From Pseudocalidococcus sp964653145 (GTDB taxonomy: Bacteria; Cyanobacteriota; Cyanobacteriia; Thermosynechococcales; Thermosynechococcaceae), in contig CAZZCG010000001.1 in the NCBI GenBank assembly GCA_964653145.1, positions 1 to 64,000 of the forward strand: DNA of 64,000 bases, read 5' to 3'. Below, one piece after another: positions 34,778-43,616 of the stretch. The notes below the pieces were generated by a model, which saw only the letters and a program-made list of their open reading frames with translations, ran no database searches and was not told the origin of the DNA. The first letter of the stretch is position 1. Every line of letters begins with the position of its first letter. A program made the position numbers and the translations under genes.

Positions 34778-35434
34778 ATGTTTACGGGATTGATTCAGGG
34801 CCTGGGGACAATTGATTTAGTTTCAGGTTCGCAACTCAAAGTCTATTGTCCAGATTGTCAGTTTCTCCAGCAGGTTGAAATTGGCGATAGTATTGCCGTG
34901 AACGGGATTTGTTTAACGGTAGAAACCTTTAATCACCAATCCTTTACTGTGACTGTCTCTCCAGAAACCCTATCTCGCAGCAACTTAGAACTAGCCGCGC
35001 ACACCCAGGCCCCGGTGAACTTAGAACCGGCACTGCGCGTTGGGGATAAAATTGGCGGGCATTTTGTCAGTGGTCATGTGGATGGAGTGGGTACTTTAGC
35101 TGAAATCTACGAACGAGACACCAGTTGGGAATTGAGCTTCCAGGCCCCAGATGTGGTGGCTCAGTATATTATTCCCAAAGGAAGTATTGCCATTAATGGA
35201 ATTAGCTTAACCGTGGCCCATTGTAGTTCCAGCGGAGATGTGTTTGGCGTTGCGGTGATTCCCCATACCTACCAGGCCACGAACTTAAACACCGTATCCG
35301 TGGGAGCCATCGTCAACCTTGAAGCCGACCTCCTGGGAAAATATACTGCCAAATTGCTTCAACCCCACATCTCCCAAGCCTCAACGGTAGAAAACATCAC
35401 CCTAGATTTTCTTGTCGAACATGGCTACGCCTAG
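34778..35434 (+). CDS. ribE: Riboflavin synthase, alpha subunit
   Basis: 218-residue enzyme that dismutates two 6,7-dimethyl-8-ribityllumazine molecules to riboflavin. It starts with the characteristic MFTGLIQGLGTI. The two lumazine-binding repeats are seen in GDSIAVNGICLTVE and KGSIAINGISLTVA, with GGHFVSGHVDGVG between them. The ATG follows the sdhA stop immediately, so it is cotranscribed and probably coupled. The link is sensible because SdhA needs FAD made from riboflavin. Confidence 0.95.
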   Translation: MFTGLIQGLGTIDLVSGSQLKVYCPDCQFLQQVEIGDSIAVNGICLTVETFNHQSFTVTVSPETLSRSNLELAAHTQAPVNLEPALRVGDKIGGHFVSGHVDGVGTLAEIYERDTSWELSFQAPDVVAQYIIPKGSIAINGISLTVAHCSSSGDVFGVAVIPHTYQATNLNTVSVGAIVNLEADLLGKYTAKLLQPHISQASTVENITLDFLVEHGYA

Positions 35435-35451
35435 GCAGAAAAATGTATGAC

Positions 35452-35498
35452 AAAATCGTGAATTTTGTTAAGATATGTAATTGATTCTCACGATTTTT
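35452..35498 (+). terminator. Probable terminator after ribE
   Basis: AAAATCGTGA (35452-35461) pairs perfectly with TCACGATTTT (35488-35497) and is followed by one more T before CC. The loop of 26 bases is long and the T-run is mostly within the stem, so efficiency is uncertain. Its place 17 bases after the ribE stop and before the apc promoter fits a terminator. Confidence 0.55.
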
Positions 35499-35760
35499 CC
35501 AGTTTTTCCCGGCTTGTGATCTCTGGTATATCGAGAAATGTTACAAAGCATTTCGGGGGTGTCGTGAGATGTCCGCATTAACAGACAATGTTTTGCGGAA
35601 GGTTTCTGACCTCAAAGGGGTGTTCCTGTCTTCAAGAGTTGCTGGGTTTTCCCTTAAGTTTGCTCTCTCATAAAGACTTCGACCTACCCCACTCACTCTG
35701 GCTCAAGCCAGCTTCAGATCCTAAGCCCCTAGTTTTTTCTATCCAACTTGGAGGAATTCA
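35499..35760 (+). promoter_or_regulatory. Promoter and leader of the apc operon
   Basis: Gap between ribE and apcA that should hold the strong apc promoter and a long leader. GGAGG at 35750-35754, 6 bases before the apcA ATG, is an excellent ribosome-binding site, fitting a highly expressed gene. I do not assign -35 and -10 boxes. Confidence 0.6.
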
Positions 35761-36246
35761 ATGAGCGTCGTCACGAAGTCGATCGTGAATGCTGATGCCG
35801 AGGCCCGCTATCTCAGCCCCGGTGAATTAGATCGGATTAAGAGCTTTGTCACCACTGGCGAACGGCGGTTACGCATTGCCCAAACCCTGACCGAAAATCG
35901 GGAGCGTCTCGTCAAACAGGCCGGTGACCAATTGTTCCAAAAACGTCCTGATGTGGTTTCTCCCGGTGGTAATGCCTACGGTGAAGAAATGACCGCCACC
36001 TGCTTGCGTGACTTGGACTACTACCTCCGTTTGGTGACCTACGGAATCGTTTCTGGCGATGTCACCCCCATTGAAGAAATCGGGATTGTTGGCGTGCGGG
36101 AAATGTACAACTCCTTGGGTACCCCGATTCCGGCCGTGGCTGAAGGTGTCCGTGGTTTGAAAAATGCCGCTGCTAGCCTGCTGTCTGCCGAAGATGCCGC
36201 TGAAGCTGGTTCTTACTTCGATTTCGTCATCGGGGCCATGCAGTAA
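35761..36246 (+). CDS. apcA: Allophycocyanin alpha subunit
   Basis: 161-residue phycobiliprotein of the phycobilisome core. It begins MSVVTKSIVNADAEARYLSP. C81 (TATCLRDLDYYLRLVTYG) is the attachment site for phycocyanobilin. The C-terminus LLSAEDAAEAGSYFDFVIGA is typical of ApcA. With ApcB it forms the trimeric discs that pass light energy to photosystem II. It is followed by apcB after 62 bases and then apcC. The core-membrane linker gene apcE, upstream of apcA in many cyanobacteria, is not here: the gene upstream is ribE. Confidence 0.97.
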   Translation: MSVVTKSIVNADAEARYLSPGELDRIKSFVTTGERRLRIAQTLTENRERLVKQAGDQLFQKRPDVVSPGGNAYGEEMTATCLRDLDYYLRLVTYGIVSGDVTPIEEIGIVGVREMYNSLGTPIPAVAEGVRGLKNAAASLLSAEDAAEAGSYFDFVIGAMQ

Positions 36247-36308
36247 GACTGCGGTCTCTTGCGTTTAATCGTTAACCTAATTAAGAAAATTGCTGAGGAA
36301 TTTTAACC

Positions 36309-36794
36309 ATGCAAGATGCCATTACCGCTGTCATCAACTCCTCTGATGTGCAGGGCAAGTATCTGGATACCGCTGCTTTAGAAAAGCTCAAGTCTTACTT
36401 TGCCACTGGCGAGCTTCGCGTCCGGGCCGCTACCGTGATTAGCTCCAATGCTGCCGGTATCGTCAAAGAAGCCGTTGCTAAGTCCTTGTTGTACTCCGAC
36501 ATCACCCGGCCTGGTGGCAATATGTACACCACCCGTCGTTATGCCGCTTGTATCCGTGACTTGGACTATTACCTCCGCTATGCCACCTATGCCATGTTGG
36601 CTGGCGACCCCTCCATCTTGGATGAGCGGGTGTTGAACGGCTTGAAAGAAACCTACAACTCCTTGGGCGTGCCCATTGCTGCGACTGTCCAAGCCATCCA
36701 GGCCATGAAAGAAGTCACCGCTAGCTTGGTTGGCTCCGATGCTGGTAAAGAAATGGGTGTCTACTTTGACTACATTTCCTCTGGCTTGAGCTAA
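36309..36794 (+). CDS. apcB: Allophycocyanin beta subunit
   Basis: 161-residue partner of ApcA. The start MQDAITAVINSSDVQGKYLD is typical. C81 (YAACIRDLDYYLRYATYA) binds phycocyanobilin, and N71 in RPGGNMYTTRR is at the position methylated in beta subunits. The GAGGA ribosome-binding sequence lies 10 bases before the ATG. It is cotranscribed with apcA. Confidence 0.97.
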   Translation: MQDAITAVINSSDVQGKYLDTAALEKLKSYFATGELRVRAATVISSNAAGIVKEAVAKSLLYSDITRPGGNMYTTRRYAACIRDLDYYLRYATYAMLAGDPSILDERVLNGLKETYNSLGVPIAATVQAIQAMKEVTASLVGSDAGKEMGVYFDYISSGLS

Positions 36795-37015
36795 GACTCA
36801 CCGACGGCCAGATTTTCTGGTTGTAGTTTTTGTCTGGGATGTTGGGGATGAGTTTCAGTCTGTGCAGGCCCCGTCATGTTCACTGGTGTTACTCCGGAAT
36901 ATGTTCGTACTTGCTTGAACAGTTTGGTATTGATCCTTGACTCCCAGACTTGGTGTATTTGAGAAGATGACTTTAGACGCACACTACTCAGGACAAGGTT
37001 TGGAGCCGACGACCT
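36795..37015 (+). other. apcB-apcC spacer
   Basis: 221-base spacer inside the apc operon, longer than the apcA-apcB gap. In other cyanobacteria most apc transcripts end after apcB and a minority reach apcC; a leader or attenuation site here would fit that. I see only weak imperfect pairing and no clear terminator. Confidence 0.4.
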
Positions 37016-37219
37016 ATGCGGATGTTTAAGATTACAGCCTGCGTTCCTAGCCAGACCCGGATTCGGACTCAGCGGGAATTGCAAAATACGTTTTTTACTA
37101 AGTTGGTACCCTACGATAACTGGTTTAAAGAACAGCAACGCATCCAGAAAATGGGTGGCAAAATTGTCAAAGTTGAACTCTCCACGGGTAAACCGGGAGC
37201 CAATACCGGCCTGCTCTAA
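37016..37219 (+). CDS. apcC: Allophycocyanin core linker (7.8 kDa)
   Basis: 67-residue small core linker that caps the terminal allophycocyanin trimers of the core cylinders. The sequence MRMFKITACVPSQTRIRTQR and ELQNTFFTKLVPYDNWFKEQ, ending in KPGANTGLL, matches ApcC over its full usual length. It is third in the apcABC operon and followed by a hairpin terminator. Confidence 0.96.
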   Translation: MRMFKITACVPSQTRIRTQRELQNTFFTKLVPYDNWFKEQQRIQKMGGKIVKVELSTGKPGANTGLL

Positions 37220-37261
37220 GCGGGAGTTGGTGGTTAACAATTTCAACTAAACAATGAAGAT

Positions 37262-37309
37262 AAACCGCTGCATCATTTGGCCTGGAGCTAGTGAGATCAG
37301 CGGTTTTTT
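37262..37309 (+). terminator. Rho-independent-type terminator of apcABC
   Basis: AAACCGCTG (37262-37270) pairs with CAGCGGTTT (37299-37307), with further T residues to 37309. It lies about 40 bases after the apcC stop. The loop of 28 bases is long but the stem is stable and ends in a T-run. Confidence 0.75.
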
Positions 37310-37432
37310 AGGTTCTCTTAAGTTTTCCCAATCCTGAGGTAAGATTGCCTGGGATCAGTGAAATAGCCCCGTCTGATCTGAGGAACTATGAGCCAAGTAG
37401 CCTGTTCTTAGAAGTTGAACCCAATTAAAGCT

Positions 37433-38347
37433 TCAGGCCAAAATACTTAAATTTAGCCTCTGAACCATAGCTTCCAAAACCGTCAAACCCCAGATTGAGT
37501 TTCCGGCAGCGTCAAGGGGTGGACTGAAGAGGGCGATGGCTCCGGCCTGGGGAATAATTGCCACCAACGCCCCACTGACTCCAGATTTAATTGGCAAACC
37601 AATGCGGGCCATGATCTGGGGAGAGGCTTCATAGAGACCACAGGTCAACATTATTCCGTTCACCAGATGCCTGTGGGATCGGGAGAGGGTTTTGCTGCCC
37701 CCTGCCAAAAGTAATCCGAGTTTAGCTAAATCGGTCACTGTGGCCCGTAAACAACAAATGCGATTGTAGGTATCTAGGGCTAACTGAGGCTGAGATAAAT
37801 TTCCTCCCAAGGTGAGTAAGTCTGTTAGTGCCCGATTTTCCCAATTAGGATGACCATTGACTTGTCCTAAAACCTGAGGGTCGAGGGCCAATTCTGCCCC
37901 TGAGTTTTGGTTGAGCCACTCACACAGGGCGTGGCATTTTGCGCTTGAACTACTTCCGGGTAGGAGAGTTGCCAGACAAATAGCCCCACTGTTGATCATT
38001 GGATTGCGGGGCCAGCCTCGGTCCAGTTCTAATTCCAAAACTGAGTTGTAGGGGCGTTGGGACGGAACCAGGCCAACTCGAGATAAAACGGCCTCACTAC
38101 CCAAATGCTCAAGTAAGTACAGCAGTAAAAAAGGTTTAACAACGCTCATTAACGGAAAGGTAGCGGCAATATTGCCCCAGGCCTGGTCATGGTGAGCCAC
38201 GGTGAGGATTTGGATTGCAGCTTGGTGAGGATCGCAGGGTAGCCGCTCCAATAATTTCCCCTGTAACTTACTATTTTGGCCGAGTTCAGCCCAGGCCTGG
38301 AGTTGTGCGTCAGTTATTTGCTGCAGGCGAGTTCGCGCAGATGTCAC
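37433..38347 (-). CDS. glsA: Glutaminase
   Basis: 304-residue serine-dependent beta-lactamase-like glutaminase hydrolysing glutamine to glutamate and ammonia. Motifs are FPLMSVVKPFLLLYLL (active-site S-x-x-K), RNPMINSGAICLATL, LDTYNRICCLRATVTDLAKL and the C-terminal GLPIKSGVSGALVAIIPQAG. It starts with GTG at 38347. It is 18 bases downstream of nadA on the same strand, so the two may be cotranscribed. The ammonia product could matter to nitrogen balance, but no direct link with nadA is evident. Confidence 0.92.
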   Translation of the reverse strand: MTSARTRLQQITDAQLQAWAELGQNSKLQGKLLERLPCDPHQAAIQILTVAHHDQAWGNIAATFPLMSVVKPFLLLYLLEHLGSEAVLSRVGLVPSQRPYNSVLELELDRGWPRNPMINSGAICLATLLPGSSSSAKCHALCEWLNQNSGAELALDPQVLGQVNGHPNWENRALTDLLTLGGNLSQPQLALDTYNRICCLRATVTDLAKLGLLLAGGSKTLSRSHRHLVNGIMLTCGLYEASPQIMARIGLPIKSGVSGALVAIIPQAGAIALFSPPLDAAGNSIWGLTVLEAMVQRLNLSILA

Positions 38348-38365
38348 AGGAGTAACCGTTGGGGA

Positions 38366-39316
38366 CTAGCGACTCATTTCTAACATACGCTGAATCGGTC
38401 GGCGCGCCGCTGTGGCAATTTCCGTTGGAATCGTGATTTCTGGGGTGCGCTTTTCCATACACAGATAGAGTTTCTCCAGGGTGTTAAGCCGCATGTAGGG
38501 GCATTCATTACAGTTACAGTTGTTGATCGCAGGGGCGGGAATGTAGGTTTTGTTGGGCTGGGCTTGGCGCATTTGGTGGATGATCCCAGGTTCAGTGGCC
38601 ACAATAAATGCTGGCGCCGGACTGGTCTGGACATAGTTCAACAGAGCTGTGGTTGAGCCAACAAAGTTAGCATGGCGCAGGACGGGCGACTCGCACTCTG
38701 GATGGGCAATCAACTCGGCGTTAGGATACTCCAGCCCCAGTTCAATAATCCGCTTCTCTGAAAAAGTTTCATGGACAATGCAACTGCCATCCCAAAGGAG
38801 TAAATCTCGCCCGGTTTGTTCACTGACATAACGCCCCAAGTTCCGATCCGGAGCAAAAATAATTGGCTGATCGGCAGGAATCTGGCGGACAATCTTAACC
38901 GCATTGGAACTGGTGCAAATAATATCGCTCAGGGCCTTAATTTCCGCCGTGCAGTTGATGTAGGAAATGACGAGGTGATCCGGATGGGCTGCCTTGAATG
39001 CGGCAAATTGCGCCGGTGGACAACTGTCAGCCAACGAACATCCAGCTGCAAGGTCAGGTAGCAGGACTTGCTTGTGGGGATTTAAAATTTTTGCAGTTTC
39101 CGCCATAAAATGCACCCCCGCAAAGACAATCACGTCCGCAGTGGTTTGTGCTGCCTGCTGAGATAGGCCGAGGGAGTCCCCAATGTAATCCGCCACATCC
39201 TGAATCCCCGGCTCTTGATAATAATGGGCCAAGATCACCGCATTGAGTTGTTTTTTCAATCGCTGAATTTCTTGGAGCAGATCAATTTGTGGGGGAGCGG
39301 CTAGGGCGGCAAACAC
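38366..39316 (-). CDS. nadA: Quinolinate synthase
   Basis: 316-residue 4Fe-4S enzyme condensing iminoaspartate with dihydroxyacetone phosphate to quinolinate in NAD synthesis. Expected segments are AVILAHYYQEPGIQDVADYI, FAGVHFMAETAKILNP, PDLAAGCSLADSCP, SYINCTAEIKA, PDRNLGRYV, HPECESPV and the last cluster region NCNCNECPYMRLNTLEKLY. Length is normal for the short form of the enzyme. The next pathway enzyme, nadC, is encoded 6 kb away on the other strand. Confidence 0.95.
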   Translation of the reverse strand: MFAALAAPPQIDLLQEIQRLKKQLNAVILAHYYQEPGIQDVADYIGDSLGLSQQAAQTTADVIVFAGVHFMAETAKILNPHKQVLLPDLAAGCSLADSCPPAQFAAFKAAHPDHLVISYINCTAEIKALSDIICTSSNAVKIVRQIPADQPIIFAPDRNLGRYVSEQTGRDLLLWDGSCIVHETFSEKRIIELGLEYPNAELIAHPECESPVLRHANFVGSTTALLNYVQTSPAPAFIVATEPGIIHQMRQAQPNKTYIPAPAINNCNCNECPYMRLNTLEKLYLCMEKRTPEITIPTEIATAARRPIQRMLEMSR

Positions 39317-39550
39317 GGCGGTTCACTCAGTAGGGGATAGGTGTGTTCATTATAGTAGTTTTTACCATAACTCGAAGTCTGGGCTAACGGTTGAGTTCGC
39401 CGGTCAAATACCATTGCTCCAGGCCTGGGGTCTTGTCTCCCCAATTTCAGTGGTGATGTAACCTGAACCTGCTATCTTAAGTGGGGGCTATGGGAGTAAT
39501 CCAGGCCGTGGTTATCAGACAAAGCTAAGTTGCCAAAAACTTTGAATTTT

Positions 39551-40279
39551 ATGACTCAAACGTATCGCCGCGTCTTACTTAAGCTCAGTGGTGAAGCGCT
39601 GATGGGTGAATTGTCCTACGGAATTGATCCCACCATTGTCCAGTCTTTTGCTGGGGAAATTGCCCAGGTCATCCAGTCCGGGGTACAAGTGGCCATCGTG
39701 GTGGGTGGTGGGAACATTTTTCGCGGCATGAAAGGGGCAGCGGCTGGGATGGATCGGGCTACCGCAGATTACATTGGCATGATTGCCACAGTGATGAATG
39801 CGATGACGTTACAGGATGCTCTAGAGCGGATGAATATTCCCACGCGGGTGCAAACGGCCATTGCCATGCAGGAACTGGCGGAACCCTACATTCGGCGGCG
39901 GGCGATCCGGCATCTGGAAAAATCGCGGGTGGTTATCTTTGGTGCGGGTTCGGGGAATCCATTTTTTACTACGGACACAACGGCGGCCCTGCGTGCGGCT
40001 GAAATTGATGCAGAAGTTATTTTCAAGGCGACCAAAGTTGATGGGGTGTACGATTCAGACCCACGTCAAAATCCCCAGGCCCGGCGCTTCCAAAGCCTCA
40101 CCTACAGCCATGCCTTGGCCAATAATTTAGGGGTGATGGACAGTACGGCCATTGCCTTATGTAAAGATAATGATATTCCCATCGTGGTTTTTAGCTTGAG
40201 CGAGCCGGGAAATATCTATCGCGCCTTAATGGGGGAACCCATTGGCACACTTGTGGGAGGGGCCTGTGAAGTTAGCTGA
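39551..40279 (+). CDS. pyrH: UMP kinase
   Basis: 242-residue amino acid kinase-fold enzyme phosphorylating UMP to UDP. It starts MTQTYRRVLLKLSGEALMGE. GGGNIFRGMKGAAAGMDRAT, TVMNAMTLQDALE and the UMP/ATP-site segments FFTTDTTAALRAAEI and ATKVDGVYDSDP follow. I chose the ATG at 39551; an in-frame start seven codons earlier is not typical. The 3' end overlaps frr by 14 bases, the common bacterial pyrH-frr pair. Confidence 0.96.
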   Translation: MTQTYRRVLLKLSGEALMGELSYGIDPTIVQSFAGEIAQVIQSGVQVAIVVGGGNIFRGMKGAAAGMDRATADYIGMIATVMNAMTLQDALERMNIPTRVQTAIAMQELAEPYIRRRAIRHLEKSRVVIFGAGSGNPFFTTDTTAALRAAEIDAEVIFKATKVDGVYDSDPRQNPQARRFQSLTYSHALANNLGVMDSTAIALCKDNDIPIVVFSLSEPGNIYRALMGEPIGTLVGGACEVS

Positions 40280-40814
40280 ACTTGAAGATCACATGCAAAA
40301 GTCCGTGGAAGCAACCCAACGGATGTTTAACTCAGTGCGAACAGGGCGGGCCAGTGCCTCGTTGCTGGATCGCATTGCCGTGGACTACTACGGTAGCGAA
40401 ACCCCCTTGCGTTCACTAGCTAACATCAGCACCCCTGATTCCAGTACCATTGCTATTCAGCCCTACGATCGCTCCAGCCTTGCCCAAATCGAAAAAGCAA
40501 TTCTGATGTCCGATTTAGGTCTGACGCCCAATAACGATGGTTCAACGGTGCGCCTCAATATTCCCCCCCTAACCACCGATCGCCGGAAAGAACTGGTCAA
40601 GACCGTGGCCAAACTTGCTGAAGAGGGTAAGGTGGCTATCCGCAATATTCGCCGAGATGCCATTGATGCGGTGAAAAAGCAGGGAAAAAACGGGGATTTA
40701 TCGGAGGATCAAGTGAAGGATAGCCAGGAGCAAATTCAAAAACTTACCGATAAATATATCGCCAAAATCGAAAGCCACCTAGCTGAAAAAGAAAAAGACA
40801 TTCTCACTGTTTAA
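40266..40814 (+). CDS. frr: Ribosome recycling factor
   Basis: 182-residue factor that splits post-termination ribosomes together with EF-G. The sequence VKLAELEDHMQKSVEATQRM, then RTGRASASLLDRIAVDYYG and TTDRRKELVKTVAKLAEEGK, is typical over the full usual length. I chose GTG at 40266 because residues from there match the family N-terminus. It overlaps the pyrH end by 14 bases, so it is translationally coupled. Confidence 0.95.
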   Translation: MKLAELEDHMQKSVEATQRMFNSVRTGRASASLLDRIAVDYYGSETPLRSLANISTPDSSTIAIQPYDRSSLAQIEKAILMSDLGLTPNNDGSTVRLNIPPLTTDRRKELVKTVAKLAEEGKVAIRNIRRDAIDAVKKQGKNGDLSEDQVKDSQEQIQKLTDKYIAKIESHLAEKEKDILTV

Positions 40815-41046
40815 CCTGGTTCGCCTCTGGGTATGCTGCCTCATTTCTAAGTGTTCAGGATTGTTGGTTCCAGCAATGGGGTTGATCAATTGTGGGAATT
40901 GAACTCGCACTGTCTCTGTAACAGAAAATTAAGCCACGTTTCGTGCTCTCGACAGGCTCTAGGACTCAGATTTACAATTAGTAATCTAGGAATTACCTTC
41001 CCAAAATCCCTAGGTATTGTTTTGACATTGCCTGTGAGGTTGGCCT
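40815..41046 (+). promoter_or_regulatory. Leader region upstream of ilvB
   Basis: 232 bases between frr and ilvB. A short open frame here (from 40851) runs into the ilvB start in another frame and has no recognisable product. No convincing attenuator peptide rich in branched-chain residues and no clear terminator was found. Confidence 0.35.
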
Positions 41047-42855
41047 GTGCGTGCAACTGGTGCCTTTATCCTGATCGATAGTTTGCGTCGTCATGGGGTT
41101 GACTACATCTTTGGCTATCCCGGTGGGGCAATCTTGCCAATCTATGACGAACTTTACCGGGCTGAGGCACAGGGCGGCATTCATCACATTCTTGTCCGCC
41201 ATGAACAGGGGGCGGCCCACGCAGCGGATGGCTATGCTCGGGCAACTGGAAAAGTGGGGGTCTGTTTTGGCACCTCGGGGCCTGGGGCGACCAATTTAGT
41301 CACGGGTATCGCCACTGCTCACATGGATTCGATTCCGATGGTGGTGATTACTGGGCAAGTTCCTCGTCCAGCCATTGGGACAGATGCTTTCCAAGAAACA
41401 GATATCTATGGAATCACCCTCCCAATTGTCAAGCACTCCTACGTGGTTCGACGGGCAGAGGACATGGCGCGGGTGATCGCTGAAGCCTTTTATATTGCCA
41501 GCACTGGTCGCCCAGGCCCCGTATTGGTGGATATTCCCAAGGATGTTGGTCTGGAAGAATGTACCTATAAACCCATTGCTCCTGGTAGCGTTAAACTGCC
41601 TGGCTACAAACCCACTGTCAAAGGGAATGCCCGCCAAGTCTCCCAGGCCCTGAAGTTGATCCGCCACAGCCATCGCCCCTTGTTGTATGTGGGAGGAGGA
41701 GCCATCGCCGCTGGAGCCCATGGAGAAATTAAAAGCTTAGCTGAGCAATTTCACATCCCAGTAACCACCACGCTGATGGGTAAAGGAGCTTTTGAGGAAA
41801 CCCATGACCTCTCCCTTGGGATGTTGGGAATGCATGGAACTGCCTATGCCAACTTTGCGGTCAGTGAATGTGATCTGTTGATTGCTGTTGGGGCCCGGTT
41901 TGATGATCGGGTGACCGGGAAACTGGATGAGTTCGCAGCTCGGGCAAAGGTGATCCACATTGATATTGATCCAGCGGAAGTGGGTAAAAATCGCGCTCCC
42001 GATGTCCCGATTGTGGGGGATGTGCGGGCTGTACTAACAGAATTGTTAACCGTGGCTCGAGAAGGTGAAGCCCCAGCGACCACCAAAACCCAGGCCTGGT
42101 TAGAGCGAATTCGCCATTGGCAAGCGGACTATCCCCTTGTTGTCCCCCACCCCGAAGGAGCCCTCTCACCCCAGGAAGTGATCTATCAGTTGGGAGTCCA
42201 GGCCCCGGATGCGTTCTTTACCACCGATGTGGGGCAGCATCAAATGTGGGCGGCGCAATTCCTGAAAAATGGGCCACGCCAATGGATTTCCAGTGCTGGC
42301 CTGGGGACAATGGGCTATGGCCTACCAGCAGCGATGGGGGCAAAAATGGCCGTCGGGCCGCAACCGGTGATTTGCATTAGTGGTGACGCCAGTTTCCAAA
42401 TGAACTTCCAGGAATTGGCAACCTTGGCCCAGTATGGAATTGCCGTGAAAACCGTCATTATTAACAATTTCTGGCAGGGAATGGTTCGCCAATGGCAAGA
42501 GGCGTTTTATGCAGAACGCTATTCCCACTCAAACATGGAGCCAGGGATGCCGGACTTTGTCAAGCTAGCGGAAGCTTTTGGGGTGCGGGGGCTGCGAATT
42601 GACCATCGGAATGAATTAGAATCCGCCATTACAGAGATGCTAGCCTTTGACGGGCCAATGCTAATTGATGCCCATGTGGTGCGGAATGAAAACTGTTATC
42701 CAATGGTGGCCCCTGGGAAGAGTAATGCCCAGATGATTGGTTTACCAGAAAAACGCACCCTCGAAAAAGCAGCAGAGTTGATTTACTGTCCCAGTTGTGG
42801 CGCAAAAACGATTTCAACCCATCACTTTTGTCCAGAATGTGGCAGCAAGCTCTAG
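41047..42855 (+). CDS. ilvB: Acetolactate synthase large subunit with C-terminal zinc ribbon
   Basis: 602-residue thiamine diphosphate enzyme, the first step of valine and leucine synthesis and, with 2-oxobutyrate, of isoleucine. The GTG start reads MRATGAFILIDSLRRHGVDY and then IFGYPGGAILPIYDELY. The catalytic Glu is in LVRHEQGAAHAADGYARATG. The ThDP/metal motif is GDASFQMNFQELATLAQYGI with NNFWQGMVRQWQ. The last residues, LIYCPSCGAKTISTHHFCPE and CGSKL, add a C-x2-C...C-x2-C zinc ribbon not found in the E. coli enzyme. The regulatory small subunit IlvN is not in the window. Confidence 0.94.
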   Translation: MRATGAFILIDSLRRHGVDYIFGYPGGAILPIYDELYRAEAQGGIHHILVRHEQGAAHAADGYARATGKVGVCFGTSGPGATNLVTGIATAHMDSIPMVVITGQVPRPAIGTDAFQETDIYGITLPIVKHSYVVRRAEDMARVIAEAFYIASTGRPGPVLVDIPKDVGLEECTYKPIAPGSVKLPGYKPTVKGNARQVSQALKLIRHSHRPLLYVGGGAIAAGAHGEIKSLAEQFHIPVTTTLMGKGAFEETHDLSLGMLGMHGTAYANFAVSECDLLIAVGARFDDRVTGKLDEFAARAKVIHIDIDPAEVGKNRAPDVPIVGDVRAVLTELLTVAREGEAPATTKTQAWLERIRHWQADYPLVVPHPEGALSPQEVIYQLGVQAPDAFFTTDVGQHQMWAAQFLKNGPRQWISSAGLGTMGYGLPAAMGAKMAVGPQPVICISGDASFQMNFQELATLAQYGIAVKTVIINNFWQGMVRQWQEAFYAERYSHSNMEPGMPDFVKLAEAFGVRGLRIDHRNELESAITEMLAFDGPMLIDAHVVRNENCYPMVAPGKSNAQMIGLPEKRTLEKAAELIYCPSCGAKTISTHHFCPECGSKL

Positions 42856-42864
42856 CCTCAGCAT

Positions 42865-43581
42865 TTGGATAATCCCTTGGATGCTAGCTCGAAATCTAAC
42901 CTCTCCCTATTGATTTCTCTACTTCTTGGGAACTCCTTGACAGGTTGTTTTGGTTTTTTTGATCCCAATTCTCAAGCTCTAGCCCCCTATGCCACTCAAA
43001 CCCTGATTCCGGGTAAGGGTCTGGGTAATTTAGAGTTAGGTAAAACAACCCTGGCCTGGTTTGTTAATGAAATTGGCTCGGGTCAAGTGGGACTGATCTA
43101 TGGGGATGAGCAAGGCATTGAACTGAACTTTCAAGGTGGCCAGGCGGTGTTTTTATTTCCAGTGACAAGAGAGTGTCAAGACCAAGCTGGTGTTCTCAGA
43201 ACCCACCCCGAGATTTACAAAAACCTCAAAGCTTTTTTGGCACAATACCCGGCCTGTGGGGAATTAACCCTCTCCAGTCTTTCCGTAGCTCAGCCCTTTT
43301 TCCGGGGACAAACAGATCGCGGCGTCAAATTGGGAGCACCTTTAGCTACAGCCAACATCCAGGGTAAACCCCTCAACCACCCAGGCCAGTTTGTTGCGGG
43401 AGCCGACGATTCAAATTTTCTAGTGTTTCGAGATGGTCTTTATATCCATTATCCGAATACCGGCCCGACCCCAGCGGAGATATTTATCGGACAACCCCTA
43501 TCTCCTGAACGACTTGAGGAAATCAAAAAGCAAGGGGAAAATCCCAGAATCAATCGCCTGACTATCTTTATTCCTCGATAA
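42865..43581 (+). CDS. Predicted lipoprotein of unknown function
   Basis: 238-residue protein I do not recognise. After a short polar N-terminus it has a hydrophobic segment (LSLLISLLLGNSLTGC) that ends in a good lipobox (LTGC), so it should be a lipid-anchored envelope protein. The body has GKGLGNLELGKTTLAWFVNE, GLIYGDEQGIELNFQGG and VTRECQDQAGVL, ending RLTIFIPR. The start must be non-ATG: TTG 42865, with TTG 42877 as an alternative. It begins 10 bases after the ilvB stop on the same strand, but no functional link is evident. Confidence 0.72.
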   Translation: MDNPLDASSKSNLSLLISLLLGNSLTGCFGFFDPNSQALAPYATQTLIPGKGLGNLELGKTTLAWFVNEIGSGQVGLIYGDEQGIELNFQGGQAVFLFPVTRECQDQAGVLRTHPEIYKNLKAFLAQYPACGELTLSSLSVAQPFFRGQTDRGVKLGAPLATANIQGKPLNHPGQFVAGADDSNFLVFRDGLYIHYPNTGPTPAEIFIGQPLSPERLEEIKKQGENPRINRLTIFIPR

Positions 43582-43616
43582 TCGGGTGGCGGTTGAAATG
43601 TGTAGTCATTGAACTT

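Noticed and set aside
36378..36692. Open frame antisense to apcB
   Set aside because: It is a mirror of the highly biased apcB coding sequence, with no start signal or recognisable domain.
40851..41081. Open frame between frr and ilvB as a possible leader peptide
   Set aside because: It runs into ilvB in another frame and is not enriched in Leu, Val or Ile as an attenuator would be.
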